DNA of 64,000 bases from the NCBI GenBank assembly GCA_036172665.1, contig CM069876.1, forward strand, positions 2,604,001-2,668,000, given 5' to 3'. Source of the DNA: Prosopocoilus inquinatus. Taxonomy: Eukaryota > Arthropoda > Insecta > Coleoptera > Lucanidae. Under the pieces are notes generated by a model. It was not told the DNA's origin. It saw nothing but the letters and a program-made list of their open reading frames with translations, and ran no database searches. Position numbers and translations under genes: made by a program. This document shows, in pieces, positions 34,340 to 45,779 of this stretch; positions within the stretch are counted from its first letter, which is position 1, and every line of letters starts with the position of its first letter.

Positions 34340-35880
34340 TAGGCCATGGAAAATAAACTAGCGGCTACTAGAAACAATACAGGAAGTTCCTTTAGTGGAT
34401 TTGGGAGAAGACGGCAGCAAGGACCTTCAAACTACACGCAAGAAACAAGAAATTTTAAGACGTCAGGAGGAACAAGAATTGGCCAAGAGGAAAATAAAAC
34501 AAGTAGGCACACATGAACCTACAAAAATAAATGTCCAAGATATTTGTAATAGATGTGGATATGAAAACCATGCTTTCAATCTTTGTCCAGCTAGAAATAA
34601 AACTTTTAATATTTGTAAGAAACAAGGACACTTTGCAAAAGTCTGTACAACTAAATTGTTAAATGAAGTGAAAAATTATACAAATCAAGAAAATGTTGAG
34701 TCGCATACTTATGTTTTAGATAGTATTCAAAGTGACCAGAATGGATTGATCTGAAACCTTGTAATTTTAAAGTTACTAATCATTCAGGGGACTTGATCAA
34801 AGTATTAGGTTCAAGTGATTTAAGAATTTAAGTTAAAAATGACATTCGTAAGGTAGAATTTGTAGTTGTGCGTATAAAAACATTAATTAAACACAAGTAG
34901 ATTTAAAAACGATACAAAAGTTAAATTTATTGAAAAAAGGAATTTTAATGAGAGTAGATGAAAATCGTAAAGATATTATTTCATAAAACAAAATACTGTT
35001 TCAGAAGATTGACAAAATTCAATTTAAAGAAAATATCAACCAGTTGTTGTTCCTAGTTGAAGGATTCCATTTCAGTTACTAGACAAATTAAAATATGAAA
35101 TAGACAAATTAACTCATCTGAAAGTAAATTGAAAAAGTTAAAAAAACGTACTGAATTTGTTAATCCAATCACAATAGTAAGGAAACCAAATGGAGACATT
35201 GGAATTTGTTTAGGTCCTCTACAATTAAATAAGTCAATTATTCGTGAAAGATATGAATTACCAACTTTTGAGGAAATATCTAAAGATTTGAAAAAATCGT
35301 AAATTTTTTCAGTTCTTGATGCAGATAAAGGCTTTTGGCAGATAGTTTTAAATGACAAGTCTGCATATTTAACAACTTTTTCACGTTCCTTCTTTTCAAC
35401 TCCTTTTGGATTGTTTAAATTTTTGCGATTACCTTTTGGATTAACATCGGCACCTGAAATATATCACAGAAGTTTTTCGGAAATTTTTGAAAATATTCCA
35501 AATGCTACGAATAGCTAAAAACAAATTTTTGGAAACTTTCACTATGATGCTTTGACAACAAGCATGACCGCTTTGCATGGGGTGACTTATTGTGTAGCAA
35601 ACCCGCTTCAGTTCATCAATCCTTATGCAATGTTAGATCAAAAAGCCATCGTAGGATGTCGCTGTTTTAGCTATTCATTACTATTGCATCGCAATTGCGA
35701 TATATCAAAAAACGGTATCAAAATTGATAATGACAAACTTGAAGCAGTTAAACAAATCCCAGCAGCTAAAAATACAAAAGAACTTAGCAGATTTTTAGGT
35801 ATGTTAACTTATGTAGGGAAATTTTTTACCAATTTAGCGGCATTAACATCAAATCTTATGCAACTAATACAAGTATAAGA
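34340..35880 (+). pseudogene. gypsy-3: gag knuckles and RT relic with a patched interior
   Basis: Two zinc-knuckle blocks appear: CNRCGYENHAFNLC is intact, and the second, ICKKQGHFAKVC, has lost its first Cys (Phe instead). After a long degraded section the RT reads NPITIVRKPNGDIGICLGPL, FSVLDADKGFWQIVLND and LPFGLTSAPEIYHRSF. At about 35549 it is replaced by repeat family R; pol resumes at 35713 with SKNGIKIDNDKLEAVKQIP and RFLGMLTYVGKFFTNLAALT. The catalytic YxDD box lies in the missing part. Frameshifts and stops are frequent. It is a different gypsy lineage from the intact-LTR element at 24.2 kb. Confidence 0.75.
35549..35712 (+). repeat. Repeat family R, copy 2, inside gypsy-3
   Basis: Starts near TGACAACAAGCATGACCGCT and contains GCATGGGGTGACTTATTG, CGTAGGATGTCGCTGTTTTA and CATCGCAATTGCGATA. 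It sits between two colinear parts of gypsy-3 pol and replaces roughly the YxDD region. Confidence 0.7.
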
Positions 35881-36079
35881 ATCTATTGTACATATTAAAT
35901 GTTTACTTAAACCGAAAATAATTCCTATGGCAGAAATGCTTAAAAACCCTCGTCTGAAATGCACTGCATTAGGCATGTATGGCTATTGAACGTAAAATTT
36001 CATTGGAGTAGAAACTCTAACTTATATTTCGTGTTCGCACTCGAAAATTTTGAAAGTAATAAAGCAGAGGAGACACTTG

Positions 36080-36420
36080 TGGGTTCATTGTCATGCAGGA
36101 GGCCACGGCCGCATCGCGACGCCGTCTTCTATTTCTAGATCTTACCACCGCATCCTGGCGCTGCGCGCACGGTGTTGGTTTCCGTAAATCTAAAAGATTT
36201 TATAGGCGGCCATGGAATACGTAAATAAATCCACGTGATTATTGCATCTCGCCTTTTATATCGGATACTGTTAACCTTAATGACTGTTATTGTTTCGTTT
36301 TACGGGCGGATTTGTTGCTACCTGAGGCCGCGCCTATTTTCAAATTTGTCTATAATAAAATGTGGAAATTATTTTCTCTAGAATGCCTGGCGCTTTACGT
36401 ACACAATTCGTTGAAACACC
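36080..36420. other. GC-rich, CpG-containing island, possible conserved non-coding element
   Basis: Between retroelement relics lies a block with GGCCACGGCCGCATCGCGAC, CTGGCGCTGCGCGCAC, TTTTATAGGCGGCCATGG, CCACGTGA and TTTTACGGGCGG. It has no open frame of note and does not look like the neighbouring repeats. Composition and absence of coding suggest a regulatory element or part of an unknown repeat. No direct functional evidence. Confidence 0.35.
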
Positions 36421-37221
36421 GGTCATGATGTCGATTCTCTGAACTAAAATAAATTATTGTAAGGTCAAATAAACGCCATTCCCTTGCTTATATTTAAAGG
36501 ATTCAAGACAAAGTGCGTGTGTAGATTCTGAAAATGAATGAGCAAACTTTCTTAGTGAACATTCTGGAAAATTCTTTTCAATTTATTCTTTGCAACCTTA
36601 GAATAAAATTTTGGTTTTAACGATGTTTGAAAAAGTTAACCAGAAGCTACATATTTTGTTCTTGTGGGAAAATGCAAGACGGATAAGAAGAAAATAGTTG
36701 GGTGAATACGAAACGTGAAGTGATGAAAGAAGGTCGATCGTATACTTAGCAAACCGAGAAGTTATTTAAAAAGTGAGATCTTTGTGAAAATTCGAAGACT
36801 ATGAGCGTGTTCGTAAACTGTCCTGCGTTTCTTGGGTAATATTCTTTCTCTCTCATATAAATGATGTTATGCATGTTCTTGCAAAAGAAGACTTTATGAA
36901 CCCAGTGTAAAGCGTGAACGATGAAATTCTTTCACGTTATATACACATATTGTCGCTGTTTTTGGCTAATAGTCGTATCTCACTTTTTTCCAAAAATGAG
37001 ATATTTTAATCAGTAATTAAAACTGGCATTATTTTGTTTATATTTTTGCCAAATGAACACAAATCTTCAAAAATGTAAATCAAAAGAAAGAATAGTTGAA
37101 TAAGTCGTATCATGAATTACAATATCTGTTATGGCTAAAAGTCGTATCCAATATTTTACTAAAACTGACATATTTCATTAAACAAAAATTGTGTTTTTTT
37201 AAAATATTTTTGTGAACTCAA
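36421..37221. other. AT-rich stretch with recurring AGTCGTATC
   Basis: No gene. The 9-mer GTCGTATCN recurs at about 36970, 37110 and 37140 (and again near 37400), which may mark a decayed repeat. Confidence 0.35.
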
Positions 37222-37400
37222 AATAAATTTTGTTGCAAATCGTTTTTGATTGCAGGGAAAACCTCGAGTAGCCTCTGTACAGCTGTTTCAGCCCTATTTG
37301 GGGCTTCTTCAGCAGAAACGTAGCTCTAAATTCCCATTGCAAACCAAAAACGACTTAACCAATTTATTCGCAGCGACATCCTACGAATTTTTTCTTTTGT
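37222..37400 (-). repeat. Repeat family R, copy 3 (inverted)
   Basis: The reverse complement matches copy 1 from the AATAAATTGG block through GAAGAAGCCCCAAATAGGGC to CAATCAAAAACGATTTGC. In the same frame as copy 1 it encodes SYVSAEEAPNRAETAVQRLL and EVFPAIKNDL. Confidence 0.75.
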
Positions 37401-37798
37401 AAGTCGTATCCTGCATTCAATCGTAACATTTTTTTTCTGACTAGGGGTCAGTTGTACAAATGAGGTTTAAGCTGACGCTCGAATGAAGTAGGTTCAAAGT
37501 AAACAAATTCGCGTAGAAACTTGAGAATATATGGCAATTAATGTATTCATAAATAAAAATATTTACTTTAGTTTACTGTTTAAATTTGTAAATTATTTAT
37601 CAACAATTAAAAAAGGTATGTACTTTACTTTATACTTATTTGTGATATTCAAGAATGCTTTTGTTATGATGAAACAGTTACAATGGAGAGTGATAATGAT
37701 CAAATATGCGACAGTCTTCAATGCAAAAAACAAAAAAGTAGGAAAAAATGTTTTCAGGGCTTATTGGGCATTAACTCACCCGTTAGTGTTAAATAAAT

Positions 37799-39004
37799 GA
37801 AGTAATACCAGTATTCGTGAACCCGTACTACCTTGGCTAACTGACTACCTCTGTGATCGTACTCAATACGTGCAGATTTACAATGTTTCATCTTCATTAA
37901 AACAAAACCCTGTCGGCGTTCCGCAAGGATAGCTGCTGGGCCGCTTCTGTTTATTATTTTTGTCAATGATTTATCTCAGACGTTCTCAATACCAGGTAAA
38001 GTAATTCAATACGCCGATAACTCCACAATACTAATCGCGGCAAAGGACTTAGAAACGCTAATCAATTAGTCTAACAATACTGTTAAAAATATGCACGGTT
38101 ATTGTTGTAAAAATAGTTTAGTTTTAAATTCATTCAAAACTAGTTTTATTAATTTTGTAACAATAAATTTCAATGTTAATAGCAGCTTATTAATTAAATT
38201 ACATAATAATTCAATAAAACAAATGCAGTGTGCAAAATTTTTAGGTCTGTAGACGAAAAATTAACCTGGAACAAACACATCGAATATTTAAGTTTCAAAC
38301 TGAGTTCGGTCTGTTTTGTGTTGAAACGATTACGCGGAGTTGTAAATTTAAACGTTCTCAAAATTCGGTCTTTTTCAATCCGTATTCTCTTATAGCATTA
38401 TCTTTTGGGGAGGCTCTTCTGGTTCGAACATACAAAAGGTACTACAAATTAAGTATTCTTAACTTATAGTAAAATTTCCCAGAAACTATTCGTTGTTCCA
38501 AAGAGAGCCATACGTTACATCTGCGGCGCGAAATACAATGCTCATTGCAAACCGCCATTTCTCAAATTAGAAATATTAACTTAACCATGTCTTTATATTT
38601 TTTATTTGGTGACTTATATTCGGCAACATATTGACAAATTCCCAACCAACTCCTCCGTACATGAATACGAAACTAGAAACTAAGAAATAATTTGCATACA
38701 CCTTACAAGAAAGTAACAATCTGTTCCACTGATCCATCACACGCTGGTATCAAATTATACAACAAACTTCCATCGGAAATAATACGCGCAAAGAACTTGA
38801 TATCTTTCAAAGAAAAACTAAAGAAATTCTTGTTGAAGCATCAGTAAGACTCTGTTAAAGAGTTCTTAAATCAATAGTACGTAATCCATCGGTAATACTG
38901 TTTATTATGTAGTGCCGTACTCTTAGTTTTATTTTATTTTAGGCTATGACATATTCAGATACCCTGTATAGTGGTGACGAATAAAATTTATTATTATTAT
39001 TATT
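37799..39004 (+). mobile_element. LINE-F, 5'-truncated LINE
   Basis: The plus strand reads LPWLTDYLCDRTQYVQIYN, then GVPQG followed by a stop and LLGPL, then a YADD-equivalent box mutated to YADNSTILI. A degraded C-terminal region follows, and the 3' end is AATAAAATTTATTATTATTA near 39004. Stops are common and the N-terminal half is absent. Jockey/CR1-like RT. The left boundary is placed where similarity to RT begins. Confidence 0.75.
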
Positions 39005-39009
39005 GACAT

Positions 39010-40370
39010 TAAAGCAATTGAAAAGAGAATTCATAACTCGATACTGCTCGAGCACTAAAACCAAACAAGAAACAAAACCAAAGTATTCTAGAAGAAAAAA
39101 TACTATAACATACTCACTTCCTTTGAAAGGTAAAGCAAAAAATGTTTGCAAGAAATTTTGGTGTTAAGTACAATAGGAGTATCAGAAACAGTGGTATTCA
39201 CTTAGACTTAGAGAAAGATAAAAGAGGAGGTAAAACAAAATCTCAACTAATTCGTGATAGCAAAATAAAAAATGATGTTAAAAGACACATTGATAGGTTC
39301 CCAAGAGGAGAAGTTGCACTATTGCAGAAAATCGTCCACAAGAAAATACCTCAATGGATAGTTATCTGTGCCTATATTGTATGATATATACAAAACCGAT
39401 CATCAATGCCAAGAAATTGATAGCTTTAGTACCTACTACAGAATCTTTAAAAGTCTTCGTTTATCATTTAACCAACCTAAGAAAAACCAATGCAGTCTTT
39501 GTTTAAATTTTAGAGAAGGTGATGAGTTACTAAAGGATAAACGAAGGAACAGATTTGTCGTGCACACAAAGGAGAAAGAAACGGTCAGGGAAATCAAAAA
39601 TAGTTGTAAAATTGAAGCAGAAAATAGACATGCAACCACAGTTACTACGGTCTTCAACTTACAACAAGTTATATGCTTGCCAAAGTCGAACAATTCAAAA
39701 GTTTTTTACAAGAACAGATTATGTAATTACAACTTTAATGTTTATAATCTGGGAACAAAAGACTGTAGTTGCTATGTTTGGCATGAAGGTGAAAGTAAAA
39801 GAGGATTATCAAAAATTTCTATCGCTGTGCACCTCTATTTACGGGAAAAAGTTGGTAATGGTGTGGATTGTATAAACTTATTTTGTGATCGTTGTGGGGG
39901 TCAAAACAAAAATATCATCATGGTTACCGTGTTACTGTTTTTTGTGACTTAACAGCAAAAGTGTACAGAATGTATATCTGAGGTTCTTTGAGAGGAGAGA
40001 ATGAAGGGGACTCTGCCCACAGTGCGTTGCACAAGTTTTGAAAAGGTCTGGAGCAATTTTTACGCATTCTCAGTCCCAATAATTCTCCTTGCACGAAGAA
40101 AAAACCCTCACAGGGTAACAAACTTAAACTATTCCGATTTTATTAACTTTAAATTTTTAAATACATAGTTTCTTTAATCTCGAACCGGACAGAAATATGA
40201 AGGGAAAATACTCAACGTTTCGCTATAGATTTATAGCTTTAAATTTTTATCACAAAAATTGAGAATATTAACTATGAGAAAGGACGATAATGTTGAGAAA
40301 ATAAATTGGACCGAAATGAAGGAAATCAAAGTGTCCAAGCAAAATTCGGATAAAATTTAGTTCAAGACTA
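39010..40370 (+). pseudogene. DUF7869-type transposase-like protein relic
   Basis: Across frames I read YSRRKNTITYSLPLKGKAKN, LIRDSKIKNDVKRHIDRFPR, FSTYYRIFKSLRLSFNQPKK, NQCSLCLNFREG (a Cys-X2-Cys), a long middle, NYNFNVYNLGTKDCSCYVWH, GLSKISIAVHLYL, FCDRCGGQNKN and, after a frameshift near 39950, NEGDSAHSALHKVLKRSGAI. A DxCxGQNKN motif followed by an NEGDS-H block is, from memory, the hallmark of proteins annotated as DUF7869, common in insect and cnidarian repeats and probably transposase-derived. An early frameshift near 39320 and several later ones disable it. No terminal repeats identified. Confidence 0.6.
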
Positions 40371-40404
40371 GTCACAATGATTAGGAATATAGATCATTAA
40401 CGTT

Positions 40405-40499
40405 GAAAATGAGCATTAGCACCCTTAGCTACGAGCTGCTCTCGCTTCGCTTCGCTCGCTCGTAGAGCTCTTAGCCGCGGGCTACTAATGCTCATTTTC
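40405..40499. repeat. Hairpin with AAAATGAGCATTAG ends
   Basis: GAAAATGAGCATTAG and CTAATGCTCATTTTC are 65 bp apart, with a GC-rich centre containing CGCTTCGCTTCGCTCGCTCG and further partial pairing (TACGAGC / GCTCGTA). It looks like a small fold-back MITE. Confidence 0.7.
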
Positions 40500-40540
40500 T
40501 GTCCTTCTGAACAATATAAAAATAATTAAAGGGTCTGTAC

Positions 40541-40793
40541 ATGCCACTACAGACCCTCTAGTTAGAGTCTGGTAGAACCAGCCATCTTTCAGCAAAAAAA
40601 GTCCCGTCAGTATCAAATTGACAATATTATCTAACCTTGGTTGCTCTTTCGAAGTCAAATTCAAGTGTTGGCGCCAAACTGCACTTCCGTTCTTTCGTAT
40701 GATTGGTTGAAATATATTTTGATGAAGTATGGCAGAAACAATTAAAAATGCACGCCATTCTGCCAGACTCTAACTAGAGGGTCTCTGCATGGC
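40541..40793. mobile_element. MITE with CAGACCCTCTAGTTAGAGTC ends
   Basis: The left arm near 40548-40580 (CAGACCCTCTAGTTAGAGTC followed by TGGTAGAA) is matched inverted near 40754-40788. The core string is itself partly palindromic. 250 bp, non-coding. Target duplication not determined. Confidence 0.65.
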
Positions 40794-40967
40794 TCTATTC
40801 GCTAGGAGCACAGTTCACTACGCCGCCGCACGGTGTGATGCAGTTGAATTTGGTTGAACTAATCCAAGTAGGTCAGATACTTGAAAACTTGGTATTCTGT
40901 TTACATAAAAATTTTACAGCGAAAGGTAGGGGAACATGAGTAACAGTGAATCAATTTTTTTCTTCAG

Positions 40968-43900
40968 GCTTCATAGTAACGTGTTAGCCGGTTTAGTTAA
41001 ACCATTTGGTAGTAGAACAGGTGATGACGGAGTCCTAGTTCTATCTTCATTATCCGATTGTTCTGGGCGGTTTTCCTGGACTCTGTTTGTAATGTCTCTT
41101 GCAATCGCTTCTGGAGGTAGAACATTTTCTTCATTCTCAGGTCTGTCTGTTAATTCGCTTGGCGCAAAACCCAGATCGGTGAATATATTTCTATAAAAAG
41201 AAAATATTCCTGTTACTCGAAAAGCGGAACAAATGTCAGCACTCATTGATTTCTTGTGCGCTTCTCTAACAAATCCAGCAATTTCGAATATTGAAGCAGT
41301 TTTACCCCGGTTTCTCATCATCCAGCTGTCAAGTGCTGCATTATAAGCTACTTTGAATTATTTAAAAACAGCGACATCTAATGGCTGTATTTTTCCTGTA
41401 GAATGGGATGGCACGGTAAGCACATTAACACCATTTGCTTTTGCTAAATTAATAGCTTCTACGCAGATATGCGCTTCGTAATTGTCCATTATCAGTAACG
41501 TAGGTTTTTCTTTTGAACTATTAGTGTGATCAATGAAATGTTGCATTGTTTTAACAAACAAAGCCTAATGGTCTGGCTAGTCCTAGAGTGCCTGCTGGAG
41601 CTTCAAGAATCATATGCTGCTTGAAATGCACGCGGGGAAAGATCATTACTGGTGGTAAAGCATATTCTAAAGCATTAATAATGTAACACGTCGTAACCAA
41701 AATGCCTTTCTCCCCGCTTGTCACTTTACTGACTTGCTTCTGACCTCTAACTGCTAGAACTTTTGCAGATTTTTGAACGGTCATTGAATTAGTCTCATCT
41801 AAATTATACATTCTTGTACTAACGACTCATCACATTTTCCAAATTGTCAAGAAATAAGTTCACGTTGTATCGGATAAAAGACGTAGTTCGACTGAGGCTG
41901 CAGCCTTCAAGTGTTCTTAGAGACAATCTAGCAGAGTACCTTTTTCTGAAGTTGTACAGGGTGGATTAATTTCGATGTCTCTTATGGGTATCTCCGTAAC
42001 TATAGGAGATAGAGAAAAACTAGTGGCCTAGTCTCGATCTCTTTTTTGGAGATTAAGTCAACAGCGTAAACAAAAATTGGCTATCTTTGGCTATCTTCTT
42101 TTGTTTTCAAGTTATGGTCAAAAATTGACATTTTCGACTTTTCGTTTTTCGGTCATATCTCGTTTATTTATAGAGATATTAAAAAACTGTTTGATCATTA
42201 TTAGGACACTTTTTGGAATACAATTCAGTGGTGTAGTTGCTTTTTTAATATTTACTTAAATTTTCAAGTTATAACATAAAGTTATATTTTTTTAAATAGA
42301 AATCATAATAGGCAATGCCCTCATTAAATAAAGATTTTTTTCTGTTTTCAAAAATATATACTTTGTTGAGTTTATTTCTTATAATTAATAGGAAAAATGC
42401 CATTTTTGTTATTAGCCTTGCCTTTTCTCAGTAGACTGGCTTCAATGCAGTGCCAACATTTTTTTTTCTTTTTATTAAATATTAACGAACTTTCAAACCT
42501 TTAGGCAGTTTTGGCCGCGTAAAGAATTTCATATTCACTTTATTTTACAAAATTCCGTTTAAGAAATGTAGCACCCATCGCGACCGATCTGGAAAAAGCT
42601 TTTTTGTTTTTATTAAATATGAATGCACGCAAATTTAGTTTGATACATGTCCGATTTTGTTATATTTTACTATTTGTGTGTTTGTTTTTGTTTTTCGTGT
42701 TTTTAATAAAATATAACTCAAGGGAAACAGAAAAAAGAAAGCTTAAATTAGTTCTAATTTAGTTATTATTACCTTTATGTTTATCCAAACAACTTGTATT
42801 TTAGTGTAAAATCATCTTTTCGCTTCTTTTGACAACTTGTTTATTTACATATTTTCACTCCTGACGAAACTATGAAGCGATAGCGAAACGTAGCGTGTTC
42901 TTGAGATTTCACAGTGTCCGTTTTAAAGTTTAAAAACTATTTTCTCTCACATGTTTCATCGAACAAGAGTCGACTTCAATTATATTTTTTATTGAAGTTG
43001 TTTCTTATCCGATGGAAATTGTATAAAAATTGTTTTCAATTTTAAAAAGATATTGTGGAAATTACAGGAACGTTCAACGTTTCTTTCTAACGAAGCTATA
43101 AACCGAAAGTGAAACGTTGAATCTTGCAATTTTGACTGTTTAAAGATTAAAAACAATTTTTCTATAAATTGAATGATCATTTTCAATAGAAAGTTAGACA
43201 GGAACTCTAATCAGAACGGTCACTGAAAACGATAAAACGGAAATTTGTAAATTAACGCGAACACGAATTTATTTACGCAGCTAAAACTTTGAAAATATTT
43301 GAAAGCTCGTTAAAATTTAATAAAATAAAAGATCTGCTCCGTATTGAACCAGCCTACTGAGACTAGGATATTTACGCAAGGATAATTAAAAATGACAGTT
43401 TTTCCTATTAATTATAAGAAATAAACCCAACAACTAAATATGAATGCACGCATTCATATTTAATAAAAACAAAAAAGCTTTTGCCAGATCGGTCGCGATG
43501 CGTGCTACATTTCTCAAACGGAATTTTGTAAAATAAAGTAAAAATGAAATTCTTTACGCGGCCAAAACTGCCTAAAGGTTTGAAAGTTCATTAATATTTA
43601 ATATAAATAAAAAAAAAATGTTGGCACTGCAATGAAGCCAGCCTACTGAGACTAGGATATGCAAGGCTTATAACAAAAATGGCATTTTTCCTATTAATTA
43701 TAAGAAATAAACCCAACAAAGTATATATTTTTGAAAACAGAAAAAAAATCTCTATTTAATGAGGGCATTGCCTACTATGATTTCTATTTAAAAAAATATA
43801 ACTTTATGTTATAACTTGAAAATTTAAATAGATATTAAAAAAGCAACTACACCACTGAAATGTATTTCAAAAAGTGTCCTAATAATGATCAAACAGTTTT

Positions 43901-44455
43901 CTAATATCTCTAAAAATAAACGAGATATGACCCAAAAACGAAAATTCGAAAATGTCAATTTTTGACCATAACTTGAAAACAAAAGAAGATAGCCAATTTT
44001 TGTTTACGCTGTTGACTTAATCTCCAAAAAAGAGATCGAGACTCGGCAACTAGTTTTTTTCTATCATTTTTATCTTTATGGGATTGGAGATGCCCATAAG
44101 AGACATCGAAATTAATCCACCCTGCACAACCATTCAATGCCTGCTATTTTTTGTCCTGCCATGTTTGAGGTATCTTAACATTATTCACTTGTGCCATTTC
44201 AAACGCAAGTTGGCGCACTTCTGTTGTTAAATCGTAAAACATTTGTGAACGTTTAATAATGAACTTAACAAGAGTTTTCTTGTTAATCTGCGAATATTTT
44301 ATTAACCTTGTAATTAGTATAATTGGGTCTTCAGATTCTCTAGCTTTCTTGCAATATCTGTATGAGTTGCATAGGGGATATTTTTTACTTTAGATACTTC
44401 TCTAATCTTTTGCCCCTTCAGTACCATCTGAACGGCATTTTCTAGAAAATGTAAA
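40968..44455 (-). pseudogene. Pogo/Tigger-like transposase, split by insertion
   Basis: The N-terminal part (44455-44131) reads NAVQMVLKGQKIREVSKVKN, a helix-turn-helix of the pogo Psq type, and continues to AGQKIAGIEW; a likely 3' splice site (TTTTCTAG) lies just upstream, so a first exon may be missing. After the inserted element the frame resumes with FRKRYSARLSLRTLEGCSLS, IYNLDETNSMTVQKSAKVLA (first Asp), PTLLIMDNYEAHICVEAINL (second Asp), VPSHSTGKIQPLDVAVFK (third Asp within PLD) and a C-terminal region ending near 40968. Extra damage: a frameshift at about 41560, stops near 41355 and 41815. It would cut and paste its own element. Confidence 0.85.
41951..44130. mobile_element. 2.2-kb fold-back element with roughly 690-bp inverted arms
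   Basis: The left arm from 41951 (GTTGTACAGGGTGGATTAAT) to about 42640 is matched inverted at about 43440-44130. Long shared blocks include AGACATCGAAATTAATCCAC, TTGACTTAATCTCC, AACGAGATATGACC, GCATTGCCTA and AGATCGGTCGCGATG. The 0.8-kb centre contains a partial third copy of the CAGCCTACTGAGACTAGGAT block. No transposase is seen. Removing it rejoins the pogo frame. Confidence 0.9.
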
Positions 44456-44766
44456 TGACATCTGATCAAAATCTTATGGTTTAACACATTAATTATCGCT
44501 AGTCAAATTAAATAACTAAAACCATAATATTCATATAAAATATCAAAAAGAGACATTTCACAAAAACACCGAAAATTTCATTTTGGCCGATTCGCCATAA
44601 TACCACTTCTCCTAAGTGCTCGAACGCAACGGATAGGATAAGGATGAAGGAGTGTAAGCGAGAGATGCATGTCCAGCATAGTTATTTGAATCTGTGACTA
44701 ACTTACTAACAAGTATGGCGTCTGATTAACTATGTAACATGGTTCACTATTACCCATGTTCCCCTA

Positions 44767-45779
44767 AAATATTTGTTTATTATTAAGACATCATTTTTAA
44801 GTAAGTAATTCCATACTTTCTAAGATATTTATTTTATTTATTTAGAAACAACACTGTTTGCCGACATGCCACTTCCAAACACCTTTTTCTCGATTTCTAA
44901 TGTCATAACCCATTTGTCTCGTACCTTTTCTTGAATTTCATGAAGAACGCATGATTCAATTAAGAAAATGTGCTTTTGTGTAAAAATCATTTTGTTTGTA
45001 AATATGTGTACATAGGTTTAAGTCACCGTTGAATTCTTATTTGTCTTAGTAATTGTCAATGTCAAGGGTAACAATCGATTTTTCAGTCAAGACATTTTGA
45101 ATTTCCCAGCAAGAGTTGATACAAATTTTAAAAATGATTCTGTACTTATCAGGCATTTTACACGTATTTATTGCACCTTTTAAAGCTTGGTTAAAAGCGG
45201 CTTTACACGTATGAAATATAAAGCAATAATAATTGCACAGAAAACTGACACTTGCTCGAAGCTTCACATTTAGGCAAGTTCTGTGTAATTACAACGAACG
45301 GAAGGAGAAGTATCTACACCTAATTTTTAAAGCAAACAGCCTAAGCAACACGTTTTGGTTTAATTTTCGTGTATTCAACCATATTTTGGTATTGGTTGGA
45401 CATTTTTACATTTATTAAACGGTTACGGTCAACGTACATGTTTTAAGCCGTCTAATAAACGTGTACGTTATACCACTTTGATACAGAAACATCGTATTTA
45501 GTATATGGAACATGTTTTTTCAACATCTATCTTGCGGACATTTTATCCTTTATTAAACGTATATGTGTGTTGCTTGGGAGTGATAATAAATTTATCATTT
45601 TTGGTAATAAAGTTGTTTTCTTTTAACTTGTTGAATGAAATAAATTCACAATGATACTTTGAATTTTGAAAAACCAAATGCATAGTAGTCATTTGTTTGA
45701 GAGAGGATGAAAAAAGTCTGAAATCTAAGATATGTTAAGTAAGGCAATAAATTGCACAATTGTGTTCAAAGTGGGGCTG
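44767..45779. other. Gene-free stretch
   Basis: No gene is recognisable. ATTAAACG-type strings near 45412-45560 recur with GTACGTTAT/ATGTACGTT partners and may be ends of an unrecognised small element. Confidence 0.35.

Larger units (their letters stand above)
40929..44764 (-). mobile_element. Pogo-type DNA transposon carrying a fold-back insertion
   Basis: The ends are GGGGAACATGAGTAACAGTG on the left and the inverted equivalent of GGGGAACATGGGTAATAGTG on the right, flanked by TA (40927-40928 and 44765-44766), the target expected for the pogo/Tc1 superfamily. The minus-strand gene inside is pogo-like. Without the 2.2-kb fold-back the element is about 1.66 kb. Confidence 0.85.
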
